Shown: piece after piece, positions 25,068 to 33,136 of the stretch | How positions within the stretch are numbered: the first letter of the stretch is position 1 | Layout of the letters: each line of letters begins with the position of its first letter | Source of the DNA: Bradyrhizobium sp. CCBAU 051011 | GTDB lineage: Bacteria; Pseudomonadota; Alphaproteobacteria; Rhizobiales; Xanthobacteraceae | Assembly: GCF_009930815.1 (NCBI RefSeq) | Contig: NZ_CP022222.1 | Coordinates: 6,738,501-6,802,500 of the forward strand | Length of the DNA: 64,000 nucleotides | Direction: 5' to 3' | Program-made: the position numbers and the translations under genes | Notes under the pieces: model-generated | What the model saw: only the letters and a program-made list of their open reading frames with translations | Told to the model about the DNA's origin: nothing | The model's database searches: none

Positions 25068-25262
25068 TCAGACCTTGACGTCAAGCAGGGACGGTTCGTC
25101 GGCCTGCACTTCCGCAAGCGCCGCTTCGACGGCGGCCGCCTTGGCATGATAGACGGCCTGAAGATCCTGATTGATCGTATTCGGCGGCGCCTTGGCGTTC
25201 TGGTCGACGACGAGTTGAATTCTGGCCTGCGTCACTTCAACCGGTATGGGATAAATGACCAT
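25068..25262 (-). CDS. Small hypothetical protein, 64 residues
   Basis: AGGAGGG nine bases upstream supports the ATG at 25262. The protein is soluble; its middle (TINQDLQAVYHAKAAAVEAA) is a predicted amphipathic helix. No family was recognised. Confidence 0.6.
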   Translation of the reverse strand: MVIYPIPVEVTQARIQLVVDQNAKAPPNTINQDLQAVYHAKAAAVEAALAEVQADEPSLLDVKV

Positions 25263-25393
25263 GGGATTGACCCTCCTGGGCCAAACCTGTCAGGCGCGCA
25301 TTTACGTCTTGTAAAGAGGTTCGGTTAACGGCGCAGCACTTCAGGGGGACTCGGTAAATGCGCGGTTAAGATTTCGCGCCGGGTGCAAAAAAA

Positions 25394-25540
25394 TCAATGC
25401 CTCTGTTCCAGCCGCTCGGCGTAGAGGCGGAATTCCTCGGCCATCTCGATCAACTTCTTCGAGGCTTCCGGATCCTTCACGGCTTCGGCAAGCCGCCGCG
25501 CCCTGGTGGACTGCTCTCGGTAATGGTCGGCTTGGGTCAT
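25394..25540 (-). CDS. Small helical hypothetical protein, 48 residues
   Basis: AAGGTG lies five bases before the ATG at 25540. The product is one long charged helix (ARRLAEAVKDPEASKKLIEM followed by AEEFRLYAERLEQR), like other small stress-type proteins of Bradyrhizobium. It is too short for many gene callers but the translation signals are good. Confidence 0.65.
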   Translation of the reverse strand: MTQADHYREQSTRARRLAEAVKDPEASKKLIEMAEEFRLYAERLEQRH

Positions 25541-25988
25541 CGCAGCACCTTTTTAGATGAGTACGGATGGCGCCGAAAAGGTTCGACGGCCGGCACCGCG
25601 AGGTAACGGTATCTTAAGAAGGCAATCGTGCTGGAAAATGCGCCCCCTGTTCGTTCCAGGAGAACAAAAGGAGTCTTTTTTCGATGAATGCAGGATTGCT
25701 TCGCTTCACCCTCGGCGCGGATCGTGGTTTGGCGCAGATCCCGCAAGGGGGGATGAGGGAGCCGTTTGCGGACATTGGGAAGCGCGACGCCCCGAGACGA
25801 GGTTTCGAACTCGCTGCCGACGATTGAAATAACGGGAAACCGACCGCGTGCGGAAGTTAAAAAGCGCTGCGGCTGCCGTCTCAAATTCACTGAGAAACGC
25901 AGATAACCCTATTTGGTTAGGTTAAAATCCAGATAGCGTTGTGCGTATCCGACGTTGCGATAGGGAATGGCCTTGAGGAAAACAGGCC
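25541..25988. other. Intergenic region, no supported gene
   Basis: About 450 bases. A 117-codon minus-strand frame (25537-25890) overlaps the small gene at 25394-25540 and has no recognisable features, so it is not called. Nothing else stands out. Confidence 0.5.
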
Positions 25989-26174
25989 ATGTTCCCTTCG
26001 TTTCACAACGCAGACAACCCGACTCACAGGCGCGTCATGGTGGTCGGCCTGCTGCTGTGTCTCGTCTTTGTCGTCATCAGCTTTTCATTGCGGCCGCAAG
26101 CTGAAAGCGACCAGGTGCTGGTCAAGGCCGACAGGCTGGTCCGCACCGCGGGAGAACCGCATAAGGCGAACTGA
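25989..26174 (+). CDS. Small single-pass membrane protein
   Basis: This 61-residue protein has one helix (VMVVGLLLCLVFVVISFSL) between a polar N-terminus and a C-terminal tail (RPQAESDQVLVKADRLVR) likely outside the membrane. TGAGGAAAACAGG precedes the ATG. It is convergent with the gene at 26193. Unknown function. Confidence 0.6.
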   Translation: MFPSFHNADNPTHRRVMVVGLLLCLVFVVISFSLRPQAESDQVLVKADRLVRTAGEPHKAN

Positions 26175-26192
26175 CGCCCGCGACTCCGGCGC

Positions 26193-26297
26193 TCAACGAT
26201 CGGGCAAGTTTTCGCCTGGCGATCTGTGATAGGTCGCGATGGCGATGAAGCCGGCGTAACCGATCACATTGATCAGAATTTCCACCCACACGGGCAT
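26193..26297 (-). CDS. Small membrane protein, 34 residues
   Basis: A short frame encodes one helix (VWVEILINVIGYAGFIAIAT) and a polar tail. GGGAGAA seven bases upstream of the ATG at 26297 supports translation. An EcfG-like promoter lies 23 bases further up. The unit resembles the stress microprotein at 22357. Confidence 0.55.
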   Translation of the reverse strand: MPVWVEILINVIGYAGFIAIATYHRSPGENLPDR

Positions 26298-26319
26298 GAC
26301 GCACTTCTCCCTCACGATA

Positions 26320-26345
26320 AACTCCGCGAGGGGCGTGTTTGTTCC
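26320..26345 (-). promoter_or_regulatory. EcfG-like promoter candidate
   Basis: On the minus strand GGAAC (26345-26341), a 17-base spacer and AGTT (26323-26320) match the EcfG consensus except the first base of the -10 element. It precedes the 34-residue membrane protein. Confidence 0.42.
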
Positions 26346-26420
26346 TGCGCAGTTCGATGATCAGACCCGCGCGATCGCATGGCTCGCGATCCCGTGACGG
26401 CGCATCCGGTCTGATAGGCA

Positions 26421-26460
26421 ATTAAAAACCCCGCCTACATCCGAGGATGCCGACGGGGTC
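26421..26460 (-). terminator. Intrinsic terminator
   Basis: ACCCCG (26428-26433) and CGGGGT (26454-26459) pair, with an inner stem CATCC/GGATG. On the minus strand the hairpin is followed by TTTTTAAT. It would end the transcript of the gene at 26617-26784. Confidence 0.7.
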
Positions 26461-26616
26461 TTTCGTGCTTTCACCTCTCGCAAGGTTGCTGCACTTGTGA
26501 GGAAAACGTCGCCGCGCTGACTTCGTTCCGCCCCGCGATGAATTCTCCATGGGTTCCGCGTGATATTCCATTAGAAATAACGCGAGGGATACGCAAATGC
26601 GCCTGCCGGTTCCGGG

Positions 26617-26784
26617 CTAGCGCCAGAAGGAGGGTCGACCGGATCCGTTCAGCGCGTTCGCCAGCGTCGTCTCGTAATACTCTTCACGCTCGCGTTCGAA
26701 CTTCTGCTGGGTTTGCCTGAAACTTGCGACACGTGCTGCAATTTCGGCCCGGTCCCGCGCGAGTCTTTCTTCCTTCTCTGTCAT
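26617..26784 (-). CDS. Small charged helical protein, 55 residues
   Basis: From the ATG at 26784 the protein is almost entirely a charged helix (TEKEERLARDRAEIAARVAS then FREREEY-like KFEREREEYYETTL), probably coiled-coil. A terminator lies 160 bases downstream. An upstream in-frame start (26871) adds a segment with no similarity to the rest. Function unknown. Confidence 0.58.
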   Translation of the reverse strand: MTEKEERLARDRAEIAARVASFRQTQQKFEREREEYYETTLANALNGSGRPSFWR

Positions 26785-26974
26785 CGCCCATCCGTTGCTT
26801 GTTTTGATTCGTGCCCCGCCATCAACTGCGAGCGCAAATGAGGCGTGAATTGGGAGGCGACATTGGAGCATCGTGATCGCGCGTCGTTGCGCGGCGAAAC
26901 GGTGGATAAAAGTGTGCTGAATTCTTATCGCTCACGCGGGTTCCCGTTAGCGAGACACAAAACGGGAGGTTCCA

Positions 26975-27276
26975 ATGGCAAAGATCGATCTGGATTCACG
27001 AGCATCGAAGAGCTCGCAGGCCTGCGCGAACACGCCACCGACAAGCTGTTCGAGAAAGTCGCTACACGCCGCGCCGAACGCGAAGCGGAACTGGAGAAGC
27101 TCGCCCAATACGGCAAGCCACCGGTGAAGAAAGCGGAAAGCGCACCCGCGCCCAAGGCGAAGAAGTCCGAAGAAGCCAAGGAGTGCTGTGCCGCCGGGCA
27201 GGGCATATCGATCTGGCAATCCGGACGTCCGTGCTATAGTCGCGTGGCCCAATCATTTCGGAACTATCAGCGGTGA
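26975..27276 (+). pseudogene. Frameshifted H-NS-like nucleoid protein gene
   Basis: ATG at 26975 after GGGAGG begins MAKIDLDS, the usual start of rhizobial H-NS-like proteins. After about 25 bases the frame must shift by one to continue SIEELAGLREHATDKLFEKV and AEREAELEKLAQYGKPPVKK, the family's coiled-coil N-terminal domain and lysine/alanine linker. A single missing base near 27000 explains the break. The C-terminal AT-hook-like DNA-binding motif (GRGKTPxWL type) is missing, so the gene is broken twice or truncated. An intact relative is at 63662. Confidence 0.7.
27213..27240 (+). promoter_or_regulatory. Predicted promoter of the sirtuin gene
   Basis: CTGGCA (27213-27218) and TATAGT (27235-27240) are separated by 16 bases, 32 bases before the GTG start of the sirtuin gene. 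Confidence 0.4.
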
Positions 27277-28034
27277 TCGCCAAGGATTTGCGCAGCGGCG
27301 TCGAGCAACTCGGCAACATGATTGCTGAAGCTACTTGCATCGTCCCCTTTACCGGCGCCGGCATTTCGACCGAATGCGGCATTCCGGATTTCCGTTCCCC
27401 CGGCGGCCTGTGGACCCGCAACCGCCCAATCGCATTCGACGAATTCGTGGCCAGTGCCGACGCGCGGGCCGAGGCCTGGCGGCGGCGCTTTGCGATGGAA
27501 GAAACTTTTGCTGCGGCCAAGCCCGGCCGCGGACATCGGGCACTGGCCTCGCTCTACAAGGCCGGCAAGACGCCCGCGATCATCACCCAGAATATTGATA
27601 ATTTGCATCAGGCGTCCGGCTTCAAGGCCGACGACGTGATCGAATTACATGGCAATACCACCTATGCCCGCTGCATCGGCTGCGGACATGCCTATGATCT
27701 TCCTTGGGTAAAGGCACGTTTCGAAGAAAGTGGCAGCGCGCCCGACTGCACCGTCTGCGACGAGCCGGTAAAGACCGCGACGATCTCGTTCGGACAGGCA
27801 ATGCCGGAAGACGCGATGCGCCGCGCCACCGAACTGGCTCAGCAATGCGATCTGTTCCTGGCGATCGGATCCTCGCTAGTTGTTTGGCCGGCTGCAGGTT
27901 TTCCGCTGATGGCCAGGAACTGCGGCGCCAGGCTCGTGATCATCAACAATGAGCCCACGGAACAGGATGATGTCGCTGATCTCGTGATCCGTCACGACAT
28001 CGGAGAAACGCTCGGACCGTTTGTAGGCAATTGA
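27273..28034 (+). CDS. cobB: NAD-dependent protein deacylase, Sir2 family
   Basis: Sirtuins remove acyl groups from lysines, consuming NAD. The 253-residue protein shows PFTGAGISTECGIPDFRSPGG (NAD-binding, GAGIS and DFRS), ITQNIDNLHQASG (TQNID), VIELHGNTTYARC (catalytic His) and two CxxC zinc pairs (CIGCG and CTVCDE). Later IGSSLVVWPAAGF and INNEPTEQD close the Rossmann fold. Start is GTG at 27273. The gene follows the broken H-NS-like gene; no operon partner is evident. Confidence 0.92.
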   Translation: MIAKDLRSGVEQLGNMIAEATCIVPFTGAGISTECGIPDFRSPGGLWTRNRPIAFDEFVASADARAEAWRRRFAMEETFAAAKPGRGHRALASLYKAGKTPAIITQNIDNLHQASGFKADDVIELHGNTTYARCIGCGHAYDLPWVKARFEESGSAPDCTVCDEPVKTATISFGQAMPEDAMRRATELAQQCDLFLAIGSSLVVWPAAGFPLMARNCGARLVIINNEPTEQDDVADLVIRHDIGETLGPFVGN

Positions 28035-28180
28035 TCGCCAACTGATTCGCAGTTGTGCAAGCTGTTCATAGTCTCCGCAATTTTGTTTTTTTTAGCTATG
28101 CGCCGCAATCGGTAGTGTTATCTTTGATTCGAGAGATTCGCGCTGCGTTAGCATGATGGTCATGGTAGGGCGCGTGTTCC

Positions 28181-28213
28181 GGTCCGCTTCGGCGACAGCG
28201 GGCCGCTTTTTTG
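28181..28213 (+). terminator. Intrinsic terminator
   Basis: GGTCCGC (28181-28187) and GCGGGCC (28198-28204) form a 7-bp stem with a 10-base loop, followed by GCTTTTTTGA. It lies 147 bases after cobB and 22 bases before the cold-shock gene, so either a long cobB 3' end or a short RNA stops here, or the cold-shock gene 5' leader contains a conditional terminator. Confidence 0.6.
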
Positions 28214-28234
28214 AGAAGTGTGAGGTCCGGGGTC

Positions 28235-28900
28235 ATGGGGTCGGACGAATTTGGGTCCAAGAAGCTCGGGGGGCCGCCGCCAGGCGGGACAGGGCAAAAC
28301 AGACTTGGACCAGGTGAATACTCAGCCGGCGCGCAGCGCGATCCGGCAGTGGATGCGCTTTCAGGGCTCGGCGATGCCGCAGCCAACCTTGTCGAAATAT
28401 CGGGCGTCATCAAATGGTTCGACGCTTCGAAGGGCTACGGTTTCATTGTTCCGGACAATGGCTGGCCCGATGTGCTGCTGCACGTCACGGTGCTCCGGCG
28501 CGATGGCTATCAGACCGCCTATGAAGGCGCGCGGCTGGTAGTCGAATGCGTGCAGCGCGCCAAGGGCTATCAGGCGTTCCGAATCGTCTCGATGGACGAA
28601 TCGACCGCGATCCATCCGGCGCAAATGCTGCCGCCCAGAACCCATGTCAGCGTCACGCCGACCAGCGGTCTGGAGCGGGCCCAGGTCAAATGGTTCAATC
28701 GGCTGCGCGGGTTCGGCTTCCTGACCTGCGGCGAGGGCACTCCCGATATTTTTGTCCACATGGAAACGCTGCGACGGTTCGGCATGACCGAACTGCGGCC
28801 GGGCCAGTACGTGCTGGTGCGCTTCGGGCCCGGGTCCAAGGGCATGATGGCGGCCGAGATCCATCCCGAGACAGGACCGTCGGCACTGTCCTCGCATTAA
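28235..28900 (+). CDS. Protein with two cold-shock domains
   Basis: The 221-residue protein has an N-terminal Gly/Pro-rich segment (GSKKLGGPPPGGTGQNR) and two cold-shock domains. The first is ISGVIKWFDASKGYGFIVPD at ~57-76, with VLLHVTVL. The second is AQVKWFNRLRGFGFLTCGEG at ~148-167, with DIFVHMETL. Each retains the RNP1-like GYGF/GFGF aromatic patch for single-stranded nucleic acid. Two-domain CSPs are typical of Rhizobiales. A TTG at 28211 could extend the frame; ATG at 28235 is preferred. Role is RNA chaperoning or regulation at low temperature, by family. Confidence 0.88.
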   Translation: MGSDEFGSKKLGGPPPGGTGQNRLGPGEYSAGAQRDPAVDALSGLGDAAANLVEISGVIKWFDASKGYGFIVPDNGWPDVLLHVTVLRRDGYQTAYEGARLVVECVQRAKGYQAFRIVSMDESTAIHPAQMLPPRTHVSVTPTSGLERAQVKWFNRLRGFGFLTCGEGTPDIFVHMETLRRFGMTELRPGQYVLVRFGPGSKGMMAAEIHPETGPSALSSH

Positions 28901-29019
28901 TACCGCCGGACTACTGACGGAAACGTGAGCTGACCGCCGTGCACCTGCGCGGCGGCCTCTGGCATTTTCCGCAATCCCTGGGGTAGGGTTCGCCGGCAAT
29001 TCCCCCCTCAGATTTCCGC

Positions 29020-29526
29020 GTGAGTGCTTTGATGAGTTTCGCTTTGATGATTGTGTGGGTTCGCTTCGCGGGCCGCCTTATGGCGTCGCTGGCGGCATTC
29101 GCCGTGCTTGTCACCCTCTGTGCCAATCCTGCCGCCAAGGCCGAGCGCATCCAGCCGCTCGAGATCGTCACCAAATCGGGGGTGCAGGTGTTCTCGGTCG
29201 AAATGGCGACGACGGAGGAGGAGAAAACCCAAGGGCTGATGTACCGGAAGGAACTGCCCGACGGCAAAGGCATGCTGTTCGATTTCTCGCCTGAGCAGCA
29301 GATCTCGATGTGGATGAAGAACACCTACATCCCGCTCGACATGATCTTCATCCGCGCCGACGGCCGCATCCTGCGGATCGCCGAAAATACCGAGCCCATG
29401 TCCACCAAGATCATCTCGTCGGGCGGGCTCGCCAGGGGCGTGCTGGAAGTGATTGCCGGCACGGCCCAAAAATATGGAATTCAGCCCGGCGACCGGGTGG
29501 CGCACCCGCTGTTCAACAAGCGCTGA
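29020..29526 (+). CDS. DUF192 family exported protein
   Basis: This 168-residue protein has a signal-like hydrophobic N-terminus (LMASLAAFAVLVTLCANPAA), followed by a DUF192 domain with the core motifs TQGLMYRKELPDGKGMLFDF and MWMKNTYIPLDMIFI. The domain ends KYGIQPGDRVAHPLF. Such proteins are periplasmic with unknown activity. The start is GTG at 29020. It lies 60 bases before tRNA-Pro. Confidence 0.85.
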   Translation: MSALMSFALMIVWVRFAGRLMASLAAFAVLVTLCANPAAKAERIQPLEIVTKSGVQVFSVEMATTEEEKTQGLMYRKELPDGKGMLFDFSPEQQISMWMKNTYIPLDMIFIRADGRILRIAENTEPMSTKIISSGGLARGVLEVIAGTAQKYGIQPGDRVAHPLFNKR

Positions 29527-29588
29527 CCCGGCCTTCCATCGTCTTGCTGGCAGCGGTTTTAGCGTGTATCGACGCATTTCCTGGGGAT

Positions 29589-29665
29589 CGGGGTATAGCG
29601 CAGCCTGGTAGCGCGGCAGTTTTGGGTACTGCAGGTCGTTGGTTCGAATCCAGCTGCCCCGACCA
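29589..29665 (+). tRNA. tRNA-Pro (anticodon TGG)
   Basis: The sequence starts CGGGGTATAGCGCAGCCTGG, has anticodon loop CAGTTTTGGGTACTG (TGG), T-loop GGTTCGAATCC, and closes with CCCCG, A discriminator and encoded CCA. Length 77. Confidence 0.94.
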
Positions 29666-29732
29666 ATAAAATCAATGACTTGCTGTTTCTTTTCGCGCCG
29701 AATTTTCCCGGCGCGATGGGCGGGGAACAATT

Positions 29733-30320
29733 GTGATTAGTAGGAAGACGGTCATTGTGGCGCGGCGGGTGCTGCTGCTGGGGTTGCTGATTTGCTTTGC
29801 CACGGTAGCCGACAGCCAGACGGCCATGGCCAATCCCGCGCAGATGATTTCTGATTTTCGACTGAAGCACGGGGAGAAGCGCGTAACCCTGGACGCGACG
29901 CTCACACGGATCGCGCACGATCAGGCCCAGGCGATGGCCGCCAAGGACCAGCTCGATCACGATGTCCTTGGCCGGTTCAATACGCGTATGAGTCCGGCGG
30001 GCGCAGGCCGCGCCGCAGAGAATATTGCTTACGGCTACGACAGCTTTCCCAAAACCCTCGACCAGTGGATCAATTCATCGGGGCACCGGAAAAACCTGCT
30101 GTTGCCCGGCGCGACGCGCGTCGGTGTTGCCAGCGTGAAAAGCGCGAAGACCGGCCGCATGTACTGGGCCATGGTGATCGCGGGCGACTATGAGCGTCCC
30201 AAGACGCCAAAGGGTTCGCCGAAGACTTCGCCAAAGGAATCAAAGCAGGCAAGCGTTGCGAAGCCGAAATCCCGCCCGGCCGAGGCCTGCCGACTGAAGA
30301 TTCTCAGCCTCTGCTTCTAG
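29733..30320 (+). CDS. CAP-domain (SCP/PR-1-like) exported protein
   Basis: This 195-residue protein has a signal peptide (VARRVLLLGLLICFATVADS). The CAP domain follows: AHDQAQAMAAKDQLDHDVLG, GRAAENIAYGYDSFPKTLDQ (the AEN motif) and WINSSGHRKNLLLP (the SGHR motif). The C-terminus is a Lys/Pro/Ser-rich tail (TPKGSPKTSPKESKQ) ending in a cysteine pair region. CAP proteins are extracellular or periplasmic; bacterial members have no firmly known function. Start is GTG with GGGGAAC upstream. Confidence 0.88.
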   Translation: MISRKTVIVARRVLLLGLLICFATVADSQTAMANPAQMISDFRLKHGEKRVTLDATLTRIAHDQAQAMAAKDQLDHDVLGRFNTRMSPAGAGRAAENIAYGYDSFPKTLDQWINSSGHRKNLLLPGATRVGVASVKSAKTGRMYWAMVIAGDYERPKTPKGSPKTSPKESKQASVAKPKSRPAEACRLKILSLCF

Positions 30321-30391
30321 AACAGGTTGCAATTTTCGGCTTGTAATATCGTTCTTGGTATGTTCTCATTGATCATCTTCGGAGGTGACCA

Positions 30392-30616
30392 ATGGATATC
30401 GAGAAGCAACGGGAAATCATCCGGCTCTGGAATCGGATGCGCCAAGTCGAGGGTCCGCTCGCGGAGGAAATCCGGATCCAGATCCTTGAATACTTTGCGC
30501 AGCCGGATTCGCCGAGTGCGCGCATGAACGAGCGGCGCGCCGTGCTCAATCGGTTGCCGGTTCGGACTGCGCAACTCTATCGCATCGGCGAGCGGGGCAA
30601 CAACGCAACGCTTTGA
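30392..30616 (+). CDS. Small hypothetical protein, 74 residues
   Basis: A near-perfect ribosome-binding site (GGAGGTGACC) precedes the ATG. The protein is a charged helix bundle (EKQREIIRLWNRMRQVEGPL then EEIRIQILEYFAQ) with a basic C-terminus. It is not secreted. Family unknown. Confidence 0.65.
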   Translation: MDIEKQREIIRLWNRMRQVEGPLAEEIRIQILEYFAQPDSPSARMNERRAVLNRLPVRTAQLYRIGERGNNATL

Positions 30617-30981
30617 CGGCTTTCGTATTTCGGCGGGTTGATTCGCCGCCGGTCAAGATTGACGGAATCGATCCGCGGTGCAAGCTGCGTGCATGTTGTC
30701 GCGTGTGCGCAATCATTTTCGAGGTGCGAAGTTCGCCCGCATGAGCAGCGGGACGTATTGCATCATCCGCGATCTTGGGTTGGTCAAGGGCGGCAAGGGG
30801 ATGCGGCACCATGAGGTGCTCGTCACCTTCAGTCTTCGCGCGCTCTGGCGGTGGATTGGGCGGGCTTGCCGGCGCCTTATGACCACGTCGAAGGAGCCCG
30901 AGGTTTCGGCTCGCCCTGTTGCGGACACCTAAAGTGCGATGACTTTTCTTCGAATCGCCATCCCGCTTTATCTTTTTGTTT
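30617..30981. other. Intergenic region with one doubtful ORF
   Basis: An 84-codon plus-strand frame (30678-30932) starting from GTG has no ribosome-binding site and a basic, unremarkable sequence. I do not call it. No promoter or other structure was identified before the inverted repeat at 30982. Confidence 0.45.
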
Positions 30982-31030
30982 GAGCATGATCTCTTCGGAA
31001 AACCGCTGCACACTTTTCCGGATCATGCTC
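30982..31030. repeat. Inverted repeat of a type common in Bradyrhizobium
   Basis: GAGCATGATC at the left and GATCATGCTC at the right are perfect inverted ends, with CGGAAAA and TTTTCCG as inner arms. From memory, this class of ~50-bp intergenic palindrome is repeated many times in Bradyrhizobium genomes. The IS481 pair is inserted at the CTAG that begins on its last base. Confidence 0.65.
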
Positions 31031-31033
31031 TAG

Positions 31034-32083
31034 CTGTGAGCTTTCAGGAGGTTGTCCATCCAGTCCTGAACGAGGAAGCTGAAGTTGTCGAAGCTTTAGC
31101 CAATCCCCGGAGGACCGAATGGACACCCATAAGAATGCGCCTCTGACGCCGAAAGGTCGAGAGGCCATGGTGCGGAGCGTGATCGAGGGCGGCCTGACGA
31201 AGGCCGCAGCCGCGCTCCGGTTCAACGTCACAGCGAAGACGGTCGCCAAATGGGTCAAGCGCTCCCGGGAGGAAGGTGTTGATGGGTTGCGTGATCGCTC
31301 CTCACGGCCCCATTCATTGCCAGGCCAAACCCTGCCTGCCACATGCGCTGCGGTCGAGGCGCTGCGCCGACAGCGCCACACGGGCAAGCAGATCGCGGCC
31401 GAACTCGGCATCTCTCCGGCGACTGTCAGTCGTGTCCTGCGGCGACTGGGATTGAACCGGTTGCGCGACCTGGAACCGGCCGAACCGGTGCGGCGCTACG
31501 AGCGTGAACATCCCGGCGAACTGATCCACATCGACATCAAAAAGCTCGGCAAGTTCAACCAGGTAGGCCATCGCATCACCGGCGATCGAACCGGTCAGAG
31601 CAACCTGCGTGCCCGCGGCGAAGGGCCTGGCTGGGAATACGTCCACGTCTGTATCGACGATGCTTCCCGGATCGCCTTCAGCAAGGTCATGAAGAGCGAA
31701 CGGCAGGGTTGCGCCGTGGCCTTCCTCAAAGCTGCGATCGCTTACTACGCCAGCCTGGACGTCAGGGTCGAGCGGGTGATGACCGACAACGGTTCTTGCT
31801 ATAAATCGCGCGCCTTCCGCAAAGCCTGCCAGCGCCTCGGCCTCAAGCACATTCGCACCAAGCCATACACGCCGAAGACCAACGGTAAGGCCGAACGCTT
31901 CATTCAGACCAGCTTGCGCGAGTGGGCTTATGCCCGCGCCTACAACACCTCAGGAGAACGCGCCGCCGAACTGCCAAGATGGCTTCACCGCTACAATTGG
32001 CATCGCCCTCATGGCAGTATCGGCGCGATGCCACCCATCAGCAGACTCGCTCTAACCGGGAACAACCTGTTGAGGCTCCACAT
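31034..32083 (+). mobile_element. IS481-family insertion sequence, copy 1 (intact)
   Basis: A 1050-bp element lies between CTAG at 31030-31033 and CTAG at 32084-32087. Its ends are related inverted repeats: TGTGAGCTTTCAGGAGGTTG at the left and, on the other strand at the right, TGTGGAGCCTCAACAGGTTG. The transposase, target CTAG and its duplication are all typical of IS481. Confidence 0.88.
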
Positions 32084-32087
32084 CTAG
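31119..32087 (+). CDS. IS481 family transposase
   Basis: This 322-residue DDE transposase has an N-terminal helix-turn-helix (LTKAAAALRFNVTAKTVAKW) and a second one (GKQIAAELGISPATVSRVLR). The catalytic core has IHIDIKKLGKF (first D), VMTDNGSCYKSRAF (second D) and TPKTNGKAERFIQTSLREWA (E). The coding frame runs to the very end of the element: the last sense codon ATC borrows the C, and the stop codon is the TAG, of the CTAG target duplication. GGAGGACCG upstream is the ribosome-binding region. Confidence 0.93.
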   Translation: MDTHKNAPLTPKGREAMVRSVIEGGLTKAAAALRFNVTAKTVAKWVKRSREEGVDGLRDRSSRPHSLPGQTLPATCAAVEALRRQRHTGKQIAAELGISPATVSRVLRRLGLNRLRDLEPAEPVRRYEREHPGELIHIDIKKLGKFNQVGHRITGDRTGQSNLRARGEGPGWEYVHVCIDDASRIAFSKVMKSERQGCAVAFLKAAIAYYASLDVRVERVMTDNGSCYKSRAFRKACQRLGLKHIRTKPYTPKTNGKAERFIQTSLREWAYARAYNTSGERAAELPRWLHRYNWHRPHGSIGAMPPISRLALTGNNLLRLHI

Positions 32088-33136
32088 CTGTGAGCTTTCA
32101 GGAGGTTGTCCATCCAGTCCTGAACGAGGAAGCTGAAGTTGTCGAAGCTTTAGCCAATCCCCGGAGGACCGAATGGACACCATAAGAATGCGCCTCTGAC
32201 GCCGAAAGGTCGAGAGGCCATGGTGCGGAGCGTGATCGAGGGCGGCCTGACGAAGGCCGCAGCCGCGCTCCGGTTCAACGTCACAGCGAAGACGGTCGCC
32301 AAATGGGTCAAGCGCTCCCGGGAGGAAGGTGTTGATGGGTTGCGTGATCGCTCCTCACGGCCCCATTCATTGCCAGGCCAAACCCTGCCTGCCACATGCG
32401 CTGCGGTCGAGGCGCTGCGCCGACAGCGCCACACGGGCAAGCAGATCGCGGCCGAACTCGGCATCTCTCCGGCGACTGTCAGTCGTGTCCTGCGGCGACT
32501 GGGATTGAACCGGTTGCGCGACCTGGAACCGGCCGAACCGGTGCGGCGCTACGAGCGTGAACATCCCGGCGAACTGATCCACATCGACATCAAAAAGCTC
32601 GGCAAGTTCAACCAGGTAGGCCATCGCATCACCGGCGATCGAACCGGTCAGAGCAACCTGCGTGCCCGCGGCGAAGGGCCTGGCTGGGAATACGTCCACG
32701 TCTGTATCGACGATGCTTCCCGGATCGCCTTCAGCAAGGTCATGAAGAGCGAACGGCAGGGTTGCGCCGTGGCCTTCCTCAAAGCTGCGATCGCTTACTA
32801 CGCCAGCCTGGACGTCAGGGTCGAGCGGGTGATGACCGACAACGGTTCTTGCTATAAATCGCGCGCCTTCCGCAAAGCCTGCCAGCGCCTCGGCCTCAAG
32901 CACATTCGCACCAAGCCATACACGCCGAAGACCAACGGTAAGGCCGAACGCTTCATTCAGACCAGCTTGCGCGAGTGGGCTTATGCCCGCGCCTACAACA
33001 CCTCAGGAGAACGCGCCGCCGAACTGCCAAGATGGCTTCACCGCTACAATTGGCATCGCCCTCATGGCAGTATCGGCGCGATGCCACCCATCAGCAGACT
33101 CGCTCTAACCGGGAACAACCTGTTGAGGCTCCACAT
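32088..33136 (+). mobile_element. IS481-family insertion sequence, copy 2 (tandem, one base shorter)
   Basis: The 1049-bp second copy follows copy 1 head to tail with only CTAG (32084-32087) between them and another CTAG at 33137-33140. The sequence appears identical to copy 1 except one missing C a few bases after the transposase ATG. Confidence 0.88.

Noticed and set aside
30678..30932. 84-codon plus-strand frame near the IS pair
   Set aside because: Starts at GTG without a ribosome-binding site and shows no conserved feature; kept only as a remark in the intergenic entry.
31314..32903. Two identical 178-codon minus-strand frames in the IS copies
   Set aside because: They mirror the transposase genes and have no motif; antisense shadows duplicated with the element.
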